From the NCBI GenBank assembly GCA_035772405.1, contig JAYKKM010000192.1, positions 124,001 to 188,000 on the forward strand: a DNA stretch of 64,000 nt, given 5' to 3'. This DNA is from Chrysogorgia sp. JL179-B06. Lineage: Eukaryota; Cnidaria; Anthozoa; Scleralcyonacea; Chrysogorgiidae. The notes under the pieces are model-generated. The model saw nothing but the letters and a program-made list of their open reading frames with translations. It did no database searches and was not told where the DNA came from. Positions 29,607 through 39,324 of this stretch are shown one piece after another (positions within the stretch are counted from its first letter, which is position 1; every line of letters starts with the position of its first letter). A program made the position numbers and the translations under genes.

Positions 29607-29891
29607 TTAATACATTAAAAACTTTTCAACATGGTTTCTGGGTTTATGATATACAAGTCCTCCTTTTTGAAAATGTCTTTTGATTTTTTTCGTTCCTAGT
29701 TTTGCAATAATTTTTACTACTTTAGCTTTTTTTTTAAGCTCTTTTTTAAAATCGTTTATAAAAAGTTTGCCGTATTTATTGACTGTTTTATTTCCTCCAC
29801 GTTGCCTTTTTTTCCCTTTAAAAATACCTCCACGTTGCCTTTTTTTACCCTTAAAATCACCACCCCGTAATTCTCTTATTCTTCCTACCAT
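29607..29891 (-). CDS. Basic core-like protein with repeated xGG motifs
   Basis: About 94 residues from MVGRIRELRGG. A 10-residue unit, FKGKKRQRGG, is tandemly repeated (33-bp DNA repeat at about 29790-29860), followed by lysine-rich sequence and HFQKGGLVYHK. LRGG, QRGG and QKGG resemble adenain-type cleavage sites ((M/I/L)xGG-x in adenovirus). Composition resembles adenoviral core precursors. Element B encodes a matching protease at 36031. The function is inferred. Confidence 0.5.
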   Translation of the reverse strand: MVGRIRELRGGDFKGKKRQRGGIFKGKKRQRGGNKTVNKYGKLFINDFKKELKKKAKVVKIIAKLGTKKIKRHFQKGGLVYHKPRNHVEKFLMY

Positions 29892-29893
29892 TG

Positions 29894-30445
29894 TTATGAA
29901 GGTTGTTTTCTCTGCCAATAGTTATCACCATAGTCTGCAAAAATTTCTTCATGGGCTTTTATATGTTTTATACTTTCTAAATACATTTTTTTATTATTTG
30001 GGTCGTAAACAAAATCTGAATTATTTTTATATATAGAACCGGTTTTCCCATTATTCGCATAACGTGCTGCAGCGTGAGTTGTCAAATAAGCATCGATACA
30101 CGTGTTTGCATCGTTACAAATACTATATACAGCATTTGTGTTTTTACCATATTTACGATCCAATTTGGACTGTGTTGTTTTTTGACCCGTGTAATAAGAA
30201 ATATTACGATCGGGTTTAAAAGGTTTTTTCCAAGCAAATAATCCTTCACCCGCATTAGGGATCCTTGATTTCTTGATACGTAAGTTATTTTGTTTTGCTA
30301 AATGAATCCAACATTTTTTTGTTTTTGCTGTTCGTTTACGACATCTTATTTTTTTTTAGGTTTTACTTCTACATTGAAGAACGTGACGTATACTTTGAGA
30401 TTTATCATTGCGTCTTTTTTTTCGAGGTAACTTAACTCTTACCAT
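29894..30445 (-). pseudogene. SET-domain (lysine methyltransferase-like) protein with in-frame stop
   Basis: After a basic leader (MVRVKLPRKKRR) one TAA at 30356-30358 interrupts the frame. The rest reads as a compact SET domain: IPNAGEGLFAWKKPF and YYTG (first SET strands), then CIDAYLTTHAAARYANN (substrate/AdoMet region), DFVYDPNNKKMYL and IKAHEEIFADYGDNYW. The last matches the conserved 'I..GEEi..dYG..YW' end. SET enzymes methylate protein lysines, often histones. The stop is the only visible lesion. The overlap with the 29607 gene is minimal. Confidence 0.65.
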
Positions 30446-30451
30446 TTTGTT

Positions 30452-30745
30452 TTAAAATATAGTTTTTATTCCTAAATAATCATTATTTTTTTCATGTGTC
30501 TGAATAAATTTTACCATACATTCAACTTTATAGATAATATCTTCGGGACAGTTGTATATTTCTTTTTTTAATTCTGTTATTCTTTGTTTTAAAATCTTTG
30601 CTTTATCTTCTGTAAAATTTAGTAAACATTCCCTTAAAAGATACGGTGTAAATAATATTGAAGGATCATTATCTTGAATTTCATACCCGATATAAGGTGA
30701 GTTAGACGCTTGTAAATAAATTTCAATATACACAATTTCACTCAT
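30452..30745 (-). CDS. Hypothetical protein, element B
   Basis: 97 residues (MSEIVYIEIYLQASNSPYIG, later ITELKKEIYNCPEDI), helical towards the C-terminus. It lies 6 bp upstream of the SET gene and divergent from the gene at 30788. No domain recognised. Confidence 0.45.
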   Translation of the reverse strand: MSEIVYIEIYLQASNSPYIGYEIQDNDPSILFTPYLLRECLLNFTEDKAKILKQRITELKKEIYNCPEDIIYKVECMVKFIQTHEKNNDYLGIKTIF

Positions 30746-30787
30746 ATTTTTTTTTTACTCTCTTTTTTTTGTTTTAGTTTTTTTTAA

Positions 30788-30958
30788 ATGGGTTCTTTAT
30801 TCTCAAAAAAAATCCCTCCTATACTTACGTTGACATGTATTAATATACAGGATTCATACGATGTTACTATTGATCGTGTTGATGGTGAAGACGAAAACAT
30901 AAATAAAAATAAAACGGCATGTTTTTCTTGTTTTAGAAAAAAAAAAGAAGATGAATGA
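30788..30958 (+). CDS. 56-residue MG-starting protein before polymerase, element B
   Basis: It begins MGSLFSKKIPP (Gly2, Ser6, Lys7: a good myristoylation signal) and ends with a CFSCFRKKK cluster that could be palmitoylated or membrane-binding. Its stop overlaps the polymerase start by 8 nt (ATGAATGA), so translation may be coupled. No family recognised; probably a small membrane-associated protein. Confidence 0.5.
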   Translation: MGSLFSKKIPPILTLTCINIQDSYDVTIDRVDGEDENINKNKTACFSCFRKKKEDE

Positions 30959-33900
30959 TGATCAGAAAAAATTTAAATATAGTCAAAAAGATATAGATAA
31001 AATTGTAAGTTTATTTAATAAGAAAAAAGAAAGTAAGAAAAATGAAAAAATAGACGATTATTTTTCTGTTGATCCTATAGAAACTATTAGTAGAGAAAAA
31101 TTTAAAGTCACTGAACAACATTTTTCTTTGGATGTTTCACGGGCAAAAACGGTTAATTTTATTAGTTTTATTCAATCGTTATCGTTGTTTTTTTCTTATT
31201 TAATTAACATTGCACGGGCAAATGTAAAAAGTGATGATGATTATGTTACATTTATCTTTAGTAATGCGCCAAAAAGTTTTTTCTCTACAGCCGTTTTACC
31301 CGTGAAAGACTTTGACGTTAAATATTTCTTAAATATTATGGAAAAATTTATGCAGAGTAATAAAGAAATAATAGCTAATGGTTGGAATAGTAAAGTAATT
31401 GTTCAAACTTTTCCCGCAGGAATAAGTACAAATAAAAAAAAAAATAGTGTACTAAGGAAAAAAAGTATTTACAATAGTTTGAATAAGGGAAATGCTACAG
31501 ATAAAGGTGGTGTGAAAAGTAATGTAAAAAAATATGGCCGTAAATTTCGCACGGGTGTATTTTATATTCTTAGCCATGTATTATTTCGTACAGTGAAAGA
31601 TTGCTGTTTTGCTTTAGCAATATTAGTGGGTTTATCATTTTTAAAACAAGACTATAAATATTTTATAATGAAAAGAAAACCCAATAAACCTGTGGATGAT
31701 TTATTTACGTGTGAAGAAATTCGAAATGTATATCGGGAATGTGGTATACCCGAGGGTAATGTTGATGCTACACAGTTTAATTTTGTATATAATAATTACT
31801 TAAAAAAACAGGGTGTTGATTTGTTAGTGTATGCTGACACTCATTCCGATAATATAATTTATGATTCACGAACTGATAGTGAAGGTAATCTTATTAAATT
31901 GACTAATGAAATTGTATGTTTATGGTTAAATAATAATCATTACGATGTAGTCTTAAGCATAAAGGAATTTTCTAAACTCAGTACCAGTTCTTTTTGTGTT
32001 AAATGTATGAGTTATTTTACACGTCATGAATACGTCGATAATCACCTATGTACTACAAATAACTTAAGTTGTTTACGATGTTATAAATATCCGAATAAGT
32101 GTAAAGATAAAAATAATAAACTTATTTGTAGCAGTTGTGGTATAATTTTTTATGATGAAAATTGTTTTACAAATCATTTAACAAATAAAATTTTTAAACC
32201 TTCTCATAGTAATTATGATCGTTTAACACCGTGTCAATATTTTTTTTATTGTAAAACCTGTAACAAAATTTGTCCTCGATTCTTTTTCATTTTTTCTAAT
32301 AAAACAGTTAAACATGATTGTAGCAAACGATTTTGTTTTCATTGTGATAAATACATGAAACAACCTCATTTTTGTTACGTGAAACCCCTTTCACTTGAAT
32401 ATAACAAGGGGAAAGAAAGTGAACCCACTTTATTTTTTTTTGATTTTGAAACAAAAGTAACCGAAACTAAATTGCTCGTACCGTTTTATTGTATCGTTCA
32501 AAGGGTATGTAAAAAATGTCAACATATTGAATTTAAAAAAACAAAAATATTTGAAAAAAAGGATCAAGAAATTATCGATAATACTATTGAAAAAGTTAGT
32601 TGTTGTGGGAATAGACAATTTATTTTTGATAACAATGTTATTGAAACTTTATGTGAATTTATGTTTGAACAAACAAATTCCGTTTGGATAGCTCATAACG
32701 GGGGTAGATTTGATACTATTTTTATTTTAAAATATCTTTTAGAAATAAAACAGATAATGCCGAATACTATAATGAACGGTACTAAAATAATGAGTTTAAT
32801 AATTAAAGAACAAAATATTAGAATCCTCGATAGTTATTTGTTTTTTAGTATGAAATTAGCGGATATTCCAAAAGCAATGGATCTTCAAGGGGAATGTAAG
32901 GGATTTCATCCTTATGAATTTTACGATTTAACTTATGAGGATACGAAACATACGAATACAGCAACACTTAATGAATTTGAAAAATGGTATTTAGAAAAAA
33001 AGAAAGAGAAATATATATTTCGTAAAGAGATTTATTATTATTGTTGTAGTGATGTAGATATTTTAAGAAAGGGATGTGTTAAATTTTCTACAATGATCGG
33101 GACCATAGGTCATATAACCCCATTTTATGCAAAGAATTGTATTACGATTGCTAGTTTAGCTTTGAAAGTGTATAGACTTAATTTTTTAAAAAAAAATTGT
33201 GTAGGAATTATTCCTGCTTCGGGGTATAGGGGGGGTGTAAAACAGAGTTTAATTGCTATTGATTGGTTAGATGAAATTAATCGAGAAATAGGGGGAAATT
33301 TAGAATATATCTGTTCACAAAATGGGGAGAAAAACATTCTAGGACGTTTTGTCGATGGTTTTTATATTGATACGATATATCAATTTCATGGTTGTTTTTA
33401 TCACGGATGTCCCAAATGTTTCGACCCCTATGCATTAAACGTTCTTACAAACGAAAAATTTAGTAATTTATATGCAAATACGCAACGTTTTTCTTGGACA
33501 ATAAAAAATGCCGGTTACAAATTAATCGAGATGTGGGAATGTGATTATTTAGAAGAAAAAAAATATACACAGAAACAATTAATTGAAAAGAAAAGAAAAT
33601 TTTATCCGTTTACTCCTTTAACACCACGTGACGCATTATATGGGGGGCGAACTTCCCCCGTATGTTTATTTAAAGAAACAAAACCCAACGAACGAATAAG
33701 TTACGTAGATTTTACATCGCTATACCCTGATGTACAAAAAAATTATGATTTTCCTGTGGGTCATCCTACTATTTTACTGGGGAAAGATTGTAATAAAATA
33801 AAAATCAAGGACATATTTGGTTTAGTAAAATGTTGTATTTCACCTGCTCGAAATATTTACTTTCCTGTTTTACCTGTTAGAATAGATGGGAAATTATTAT

Positions 33901-34976
33901 TTCCATTATGTTATAAATGTGCTGTGGATAAATGTAATAAATGTGAACATAATGAAAGCGATCGATACTTGACGGGTACTTGGACTAGTGTTGAGATTAA
34001 TGTTGCTATAGATAAGGGATATAAAATAATTGCTCTTTACGAAATATATCATTTTGAACGCAAAGAAAAAATCTTTTCACAATACGTAAATCAATTTTTA
34101 AAAATCAAACAAGAATCTTCAGGAATTCCTACGGATTGTTTGAACGCAGATGGAAGTAAAAATGATGATAAAATTAAACAGTATTGTAATGATTATTTAA
34201 AAAATGAAAATGTTTTTTTAGATAAAGACAAAATAGAGAAAAATCCCGGATTAAGAACTATTGCAAAAACATTTTTAAATTCGTTATGGGGAAAATTTGC
34301 TCAAAACGAAAATAATACACAAGTGTGTTTTTTAAACGATTATGAAGAATTATTAAATATTGCCAATGATAAAAGTAAAAAATTAACATCGATGGAATTT
34401 ATAAACGAAACATTATTACGTTGTACGTATGAAAAAATTGATGATGCAACAACCCCTCTAAAAACGGGAAATGTAATCATTGCGTGTTTTGTTACTGCAT
34501 ATGCACGTTTGAAATTATACGAGTTACTCGTTAAATTAGACGATCGCGTTTTATATTTTGATACAGATTCTGTTATTTATATATCTGATGAAAATAATTA
34601 TACTGATGTTAAAACGGGAAAATATTTAGGAGATTTAACGAATGAATTAAATGAAAATGAATGGATAACAAATTTTTGTTCAACGGGTCCAAAATGTTAC
34701 GCGTATATAACTAATTTAAATCAGGAATGTATTCATGTGAAAGGTTTTACTTTAAAAAATGAAACAATAAAAGAAAAATTGAATTTTTTATCCTTGACAC
34801 AATGTGTTAAAAATCAAGATCAGATCATCGAAATTAAATATCACAATAAAATATGTAAAGATAAACTTAATCATATTTTTATTGAGGATGAAATAAAAAA
34901 ATTTTCATTTACATTTAATAAACGTGTTGTTAAAAATAATTTTAATACGATTCCGTTTGGATTTTTAGATAACTGA
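30951..34976 (+). CDS. polB: Protein-primed family B DNA polymerase, element B
   Basis: 1341 residues, full-length for a Polinton polymerase. The N-terminal ~480 hold a possible membrane or hydrophobic stretch and many paired cysteines (FCVKCMSYF, LSCLRCY, ICSSCGIIF). The exonuclease motifs are FFDFETK (about 496), IAHNGGRFDT (about 580) and YYCCSDVDIL (about 700). A CFYHGCPKC...WECDY insert follows. The palm motifs are YVDFTSLYP (A, about 920), KTFLNSLWGK (B, about 1108) and YFDTDSVIY (C, about 1202). All catalytic aspartates are present. It would replicate the linear element. It overlaps the upstream small gene and abuts the ATPase (1-nt spacer). Confidence 0.93.
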   Translation: MNDDQKKFKYSQKDIDKIVSLFNKKKESKKNEKIDDYFSVDPIETISREKFKVTEQHFSLDVSRAKTVNFISFIQSLSLFFSYLINIARANVKSDDDYVTFIFSNAPKSFFSTAVLPVKDFDVKYFLNIMEKFMQSNKEIIANGWNSKVIVQTFPAGISTNKKKNSVLRKKSIYNSLNKGNATDKGGVKSNVKKYGRKFRTGVFYILSHVLFRTVKDCCFALAILVGLSFLKQDYKYFIMKRKPNKPVDDLFTCEEIRNVYRECGIPEGNVDATQFNFVYNNYLKKQGVDLLVYADTHSDNIIYDSRTDSEGNLIKLTNEIVCLWLNNNHYDVVLSIKEFSKLSTSSFCVKCMSYFTRHEYVDNHLCTTNNLSCLRCYKYPNKCKDKNNKLICSSCGIIFYDENCFTNHLTNKIFKPSHSNYDRLTPCQYFFYCKTCNKICPRFFFIFSNKTVKHDCSKRFCFHCDKYMKQPHFCYVKPLSLEYNKGKESEPTLFFFDFETKVTETKLLVPFYCIVQRVCKKCQHIEFKKTKIFEKKDQEIIDNTIEKVSCCGNRQFIFDNNVIETLCEFMFEQTNSVWIAHNGGRFDTIFILKYLLEIKQIMPNTIMNGTKIMSLIIKEQNIRILDSYLFFSMKLADIPKAMDLQGECKGFHPYEFYDLTYEDTKHTNTATLNEFEKWYLEKKKEKYIFRKEIYYYCCSDVDILRKGCVKFSTMIGTIGHITPFYAKNCITIASLALKVYRLNFLKKNCVGIIPASGYRGGVKQSLIAIDWLDEINREIGGNLEYICSQNGEKNILGRFVDGFYIDTIYQFHGCFYHGCPKCFDPYALNVLTNEKFSNLYANTQRFSWTIKNAGYKLIEMWECDYLEEKKYTQKQLIEKKRKFYPFTPLTPRDALYGGRTSPVCLFKETKPNERISYVDFTSLYPDVQKNYDFPVGHPTILLGKDCNKIKIKDIFGLVKCCISPARNIYFPVLPVRIDGKLLFPLCYKCAVDKCNKCEHNESDRYLTGTWTSVEINVAIDKGYKIIALYEIYHFERKEKIFSQYVNQFLKIKQESSGIPTDCLNADGSKNDDKIKQYCNDYLKNENVFLDKDKIEKNPGLRTIAKTFLNSLWGKFAQNENNTQVCFLNDYEELLNIANDKSKKLTSMEFINETLLRCTYEKIDDATTPLKTGNVIIACFVTAYARLKLYELLVKLDDRVLYFDTDSVIYISDENNYTDVKTGKYLGDLTNELNENEWITNFCSTGPKCYAYITNLNQECIHVKGFTLKNETIKEKLNFLSLTQCVKNQDQIIEIKYHNKICKDKLNHIFIEDEIKKFSFTFNKRVVKNNFNTIPFGFLDN

Positions 34977-34977
34977 A

Positions 34978-35655
34978 ATGAACAATGTTTCATTACCATT
35001 TCAACACCCTTTTATGTTAACGTTATGTGGGCCTAGTCAAAGTGGGAAAACATATTGGATATTACAATTATTGAAAAATATTAACATTATGATTACACCA
35101 GCAATTGTTAAAATTGTTTATTTATATTCAATTTATCAACCTCTGTACGCTGAAATGGAAAAAGTTCTTGCGGAAAAAACAGATATTAGTGTTGAATTTA
35201 TCGATTGTCAAAAGGGTATTCCCCGCATTACCGATATACAAACGAATACCCGTGAAAATACGTTAATAATATTAGATGATCTCATGTTAGTTGCAACATC
35301 ATCAAAGGAAAATCTTGAAAGAATAGATAATATTGCAACTCAAGATGTCCATCATCGTAATATTAGTGTTATTTTTACATGTCAAAATTTAACATATGGT
35401 AATGGTAAATTGCGAAATTTACGTGTCAATAGTCAATATTATGTTATGTTTAAAAATTTAAGCGATTATAATAATATGTATACGATATGTGATAATAAAA
35501 AAATTAATAGAAATAGATTTAATAAAGTATTAAGTGAAATTAATGAGAAACCCTATGGTTATTTGGTATTTGATAATTGTAGAAAAGGGTATGAAAATTG
35601 TAGAATTAGAACCAATGTATTTCCACATGAATCAACGATAATCTATGATTTGTAA
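34978..35655 (+). CDS. A32/FtsK-type packaging ATPase, element B
   Basis: 225 residues. Walker A is GPSQSGKT (18-25), Walker B is TLIILDDL (about 98-105), and FTCQNLTYG (about 137) corresponds to the sensor region. It is only distantly similar to the element A ATPase, which shows the two elements are different lineages. It directly follows the polymerase. Confidence 0.88.
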   Translation: MNNVSLPFQHPFMLTLCGPSQSGKTYWILQLLKNINIMITPAIVKIVYLYSIYQPLYAEMEKVLAEKTDISVEFIDCQKGIPRITDIQTNTRENTLIILDDLMLVATSSKENLERIDNIATQDVHHRNISVIFTCQNLTYGNGKLRNLRVNSQYYVMFKNLSDYNNMYTICDNKKINRNRFNKVLSEINEKPYGYLVFDNCRKGYENCRIRTNVFPHESTIIYDL

Positions 35656-35724
35656 ATAAATGTAAAAAGAAAAATAAATGTTTGTTAAAAAATAAAATGA
35701 GTTGTTGAAAATCATTTTTTTAAT

Positions 35725-35726
35725 AA

Positions 35727-35759
<33 letters not shown>
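35725..35759. repeat. (TA)n microsatellite
   Basis: About 16 TA units in the spacer after the ATPase gene. Confidence 0.85.
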
Positions 35760-35761
<2 letters not shown>

Positions 35762-35790
35762 GGGGGTGTGTATGAACTTTTTTTAAAAAC

Positions 35791-35994
35791 ATGGCAAGAA
35801 GAAGATATAGAAGCAGGAAGGGAATTATCCTTAGAAAAAAGAAACAAAAAGGGGGTAGTGCTCTAGATATTTTTGGACCTTTGGGATCGTTAGTTGGAAA
35901 TCAATTGGGAATTGGTATTCGAAAAAGAAAAAGAAAAAGAAAACAAAAAGGAGGGTTTGGACGTTTTGTATTTCCAGAATTTTTTAAAAGATAA
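35791..35994 (+). CDS. Small basic core-like protein with two KQKGG motifs
   Basis: 67 residues. A MARRRYRSRKG start and a lysine/arginine run (KRKRKRKQKGG) flank a glycine-rich neutral middle (LDIFGPLGSLVGNQLG). Two KQKGG motifs (about residues 24 and 52) could be maturation sites for the adenain-like protease. It is similar in design to adenoviral pVII/mu core precursors; condensation of genomic DNA is inferred. Confidence 0.5.
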   Translation: MARRRYRSRKGIILRKKKQKGGSALDIFGPLGSLVGNQLGIGIRKRKRKRKQKGGFGRFVFPEFFKR

Positions 35995-36030
35995 ATAAAC
36001 CCCTGTAAATAAGTTAATTTTTTTGTTTAA

Positions 36031-36642
36031 TTAAAAATTGGCATTATTAAAACTACAACATGACTGATTGTTATTACTCTTACAATTTTTTTTACATTTT
36101 TTATTATATATTCCTACGAGTACACTACCTAAAATTGTTTCTATTTTTTTTTTAAATTTAATATCGTTTTTTAATTTAATACGTTCATTTTTAAATATTT
36201 TTTGTTTATTATTATTTTCGAATTCATTACGACATTGATTGTATAAATATAATAAACTCCAATTTCCACACACGGCTGTATTTTTGGATTGTAATTGTTT
36301 ACTTTGAATATATTGAAATGTTAGTCCTTTTTTTACACTATAATCATACCAATATTCACGTTTATAAAACGAGACATCTTTTGCAAAACTATCAAAAAAA
36401 TTCATATGTTTTTCTTTATCCACCCATATAGCAATCCAATGTTGACCGTTTTGATCTGCTTCATCCGTATTCCAAATCCAACACGAGGGATAATAAATTT
36501 TTTTAGGAAAAATATTTGCAGGAAATGTACCCAAATAATATTTATTTAAAAACTTATTTATTTTTGAAATTTTATTAATCTCGTTCGTAAATGAAAATTG
36601 GGTTAAAAAACAATGTAAATTCATTGATTTTTGCGTCGCCAT
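36031..36642 (-). CDS. Adenain-like cysteine protease, element B
   Basis: 203 residues. LGTFPANIFP (about 36-45) is the usual entry motif. NTDEADQNGQHWIAIWVD holds the catalytic His (about 68), NFFDSFAK the Asp/Glu-position residue (about 82), and NTAVCGNWSLLYL the catalytic Cys (about 123). This is the His-acid-Cys order of adenovirus protease and of Polinton PRO. It would mature core and minor capsid precursors. It overlaps the next gene's stop, in the minus-strand structural operon. Confidence 0.85.
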   Translation of the reverse strand: MATQKSMNLHCFLTQFSFTNEINKISKINKFLNKYYLGTFPANIFPKKIYYPSCWIWNTDEADQNGQHWIAIWVDKEKHMNFFDSFAKDVSFYKREYWYDYSVKKGLTFQYIQSKQLQSKNTAVCGNWSLLYLYNQCRNEFENNNKQKIFKNERIKLKNDIKFKKKIETILGSVLVGIYNKKCKKNCKSNNNQSCCSFNNANF

Positions 36643-37304
36643 TTTCTTTGTGTTGAATAGGGTGGCGTTGAAGGTGTAGGAATGTGTGTGGTGAGTGATG
36701 TAGATGGTTCTTCGTGACTCGAAAGACCCGAAGGGGTTTTTCCCAAATTTATATAACGTTGTCGTAATTTTATATTTCGTATATAATAGGCGGGCATATG
36801 TAATTTTTTCAATTCTTTTAAAGCAACCGTCTGCTTTTGTTGTGTAAGATTGAACATGTTTTGTTTGCTGACATTATGCGTTAGATCGTATAATAAATCA
36901 TGATGGTTTATTGCAACACCGTTTAGTTTTATTATATCTGTACCCCCAATTTTAATTTTTTTCCTTTCGAGAAATTCTTTTATTTGTTGCCCACTTGTCA
37001 CAGTCGGTGTTTTCCTTACTCCGGGTGATTCATCATTGGTCACCTCATTTTCAAGTTCATTACTTTTTCTTTTCATATTTTGTTGTCTTTTTAAAAAACT
37101 AACCATACTCTCTGCGACACGTTGATCATTATTAACTTTTTTCATTTCTTCTTTCATTTTATTTTTACTTTCAATAAGTTCGAAATTATTTTTGTTGTTA
37201 ATTCCCTGCAATAATTTTTCGTTTTCATGATCAGTTTTGATTAAATCTAAAATTTCATTTAATTTACTCGGATTAATTAATTGCATTTTATTTACTTCGG
37301 TCAT
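36621..37304 (-). CDS. Putative virion precursor with IKIGG site, element B
   Basis: 227 residues. A charged, coiled N-terminal half (EMKKVNNDQRVAESMVSFLKR) is followed by KIKIGGTDIIKLNGVAINHHDLLYDL (about 113-138), a motif typical of a Polinton structural-protein family in which a short target sequence precedes 'G..LyDLl'. A proline/serine/threonine-rich tail ends it. IKIGG-T fits the adenain consensus (M/I/L)xGG. It overlaps the protease gene and the upstream acidic gene. Confidence 0.5.
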   Translation of the reverse strand: MTEVNKMQLINPSKLNEILDLIKTDHENEKLLQGINNKNNFELIESKNKMKEEMKKVNNDQRVAESMVSFLKRQQNMKRKSNELENEVTNDESPGVRKTPTVTSGQQIKEFLERKKIKIGGTDIIKLNGVAINHHDLLYDLTHNVSKQNMFNLTQQKQTVALKELKKLHMPAYYIRNIKLRQRYINLGKTPSGLSSHEEPSTSLTTHIPTPSTPPYSTQRKWRRKNQ

Positions 37305-37839
37305 TTTTTTTTATTTGTTGGTTAAGTAATTTGTATGCTTTTTGATATATGTTGATTATACGAAAATCCTCAGATAATAATATTTTTAAATCTTTTTCTT
37401 TTATTTTGTTCTTTGAAAACTTATTCAAAATATATTTATTATCACTGGAAAGTTGGATCGAAATTTTTTTATTTAAAATATTTTTAGCAATGTATTGTAA
37501 TTTATTAATTAATTGAGAATCTAACAACGTATTTTTTTTATCAATATCTGCTTTAAGATATTTTTTTAACGATGGTAAAAAATCCTTTTTTTTTTTTTCA
37601 AAAGCTTTTTTCTTTATTTTATTTAATTGAACTGTTTCTAAAAATTTTAAATCATCTTCGCAACTTGATGAAGAAGAAGTAACGGAACTTTCACTGTCCA
37701 TTTCATCACTAACATCATCGCTAACAACATCGCTATCATTTTCACTATCATCCTCCTCATCATCATCATCTCTTGAGTTATCATTTTTTTCGTCTTTTTT
37801 TTCCTCTTTATTTAATTCATCATTTTTTTCTTCATTCAT
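37288..37839 (-). CDS. Acidic/lysine-rich protein, element B
   Basis: 183 residues. The first 65 are almost all Asp, Glu, Ser and Lys; the rest is helical and lysine-rich (KKAFEKKKKDFLPSLKKYL). No domain recognised. It overlaps the next gene (stop over start). It could chaperone the basic core proteins. Confidence 0.5.
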   Translation of the reverse strand: MNEEKNDELNKEEKKDEKNDNSRDDDDEEDDSENDSDVVSDDVSDEMDSESSVTSSSSSCEDDLKFLETVQLNKIKKKAFEKKKKDFLPSLKKYLKADIDKKNTLLDSQLINKLQYIAKNILNKKISIQLSSDNKYILNKFSKNKIKEKDLKILLSEDFRIINIYQKAYKLLNQQIKKNDRSK

Positions 37840-38012
37840 TTTTTTTTATGCGTAAACTGAAAACGGTGGAAATACAAGAATATGTTCACGATTTAGGGGT
37901 ATTTTGTTAATAACTGTTTTTTTATTTTTGGTTTTTTTATTCTATTCTTTGTTGTAATGGGTTTTGTGTTCTTCATTTTTTTTGTACATCCCCTTGTCAC
38001 AAATGTTGATAA

Positions 38013-39314
38013 TTAAATGCTGTGTAATAATCTTGCAGGGGTATTTAATCCCACTCTAATTTCATTTCGAAATTCACCAACAAATATTAACGCACCTTGA
38101 ATTGTATTTTGAGAAAAATGAAAATCCACATTAACATTTCCCGACGGTCTTATGGGTAATACTGCAAGATGAGAGTCTCTATTATCTGTTAAATCAAATG
38201 CTAATATAGAATACCCGTTTATAAAGTCATTATAAGTCATAGGCATTTCTGAATAGTTGCCATTTAATACCGAACGTAATTTTGAGTAAGCTTCAGCTTG
38301 ATTTTCTATTCTCCCGACAACAGCGTTATTTACCGAAACTTCAACATTATCATAATTAGGCCAGTTAAACTCAAAAATATTATGAATATATGATCCGTTC
38401 CAATTTGCTAATGGGGAAAATACAATATATAAACGTGTAGGAACGCTACCATTAAACACATCGATTACTTGATGCGAATTTCGTCCTGCAGCTACTGATT
38501 CAGTAATACAACGATAATTGGTTGTATAATATAATGTTTCTTTATTATGGGTCATCATCCCTATATTAAGCGCATTTGATAATTGTTTTTTGGGTTTAAA
38601 TACAGGAATTTTTATTTTAAAATCATCTAGGGTAATTATAGCACCCATCATTACAATTGTATTTAATGCCCGCGTTAAACGTAATTCAACTTTATACGCT
38701 GTAGGAATATATATTTCAGCACCCCCTTCGCTAAATAATGAACAATCAATCTCATCTATCAAATACTGTGATTGATTTTGAAATGCCTGTGTTTTTTGTC
38801 TCCCCCCTGTATTTACGACAGCAGTTCCATTCGTGAAACCCGCGATACTGCTCATATGTCCGGCTGTATCTAAATATGCTATATTAAGCTCTTTAGAATC
38901 TTTATATCCCGACGGTATTTGACGCATTATAAATTGTATCCATGATCCAAAATGTGCAAAATTATCTGATGGTGTAATTAAATTTTCATTTATTTTTAAT
39001 TCTTTTGTTTTCCACATTGTACGAAGGGGTAATGAAATCATCGAAAAACCCGATGCTGCAGGTGCTATAACTCCAGCAGCATTTCTAATCGATACTCTAG
39101 CCATTATTTTAGCATCGCTTGTTTTCATTAATCCCACGGCGTTCCCATGTCTTGTAAACGTGTATACTGACGATTGATTATCTACGGGTGTTGCGATAAT
39201 TTCCGTTTCACGACATTCCGTAAACGTATCATTATAGGGTGATGAAGTAAAAAATTGTAAAGGCTCGCTAAATAATATGTCATTTTTTTCCACATCTTCA
39301 ATTTTTTTACTCAT
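38013..39314 (-). CDS. mcp: Major capsid protein (double jelly-roll type), element B
   Basis: 433 residues from MSKKIEDVEKND; the longer upstream frame lacks a conserved start and overlaps the small core gene. Blocks of the common Polinton/adintovirus hexon are visible: LPLRTMWKTKELKINE, YKVELRLTRAL (about 206), PTRLYIVFSPLANWNGS (about 304), FNWPNYDNVEVSVNN and MTYNDFINGYSILAFDLTD (about 368-386), then NVDFHFSQ and LIFVGEF. The NGYs.laFDLT signature is diagnostic of this capsid family. It is not alignable by eye with the element A capsid. Confidence 0.85.
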   Translation of the reverse strand: MSKKIEDVEKNDILFSEPLQFFTSSPYNDTFTECRETEIIATPVDNQSSVYTFTRHGNAVGLMKTSDAKIMARVSIRNAAGVIAPAASGFSMISLPLRTMWKTKELKINENLITPSDNFAHFGSWIQFIMRQIPSGYKDSKELNIAYLDTAGHMSSIAGFTNGTAVVNTGGRQKTQAFQNQSQYLIDEIDCSLFSEGGAEIYIPTAYKVELRLTRALNTIVMMGAIITLDDFKIKIPVFKPKKQLSNALNIGMMTHNKETLYYTTNYRCITESVAAGRNSHQVIDVFNGSVPTRLYIVFSPLANWNGSYIHNIFEFNWPNYDNVEVSVNNAVVGRIENQAEAYSKLRSVLNGNYSEMPMTYNDFINGYSILAFDLTDNRDSHLAVLPIRPSGNVNVDFHFSQNTIQGALIFVGEFRNEIRVGLNTPARLLHSI

Positions 39315-39324
39315 TTTATTTTTT

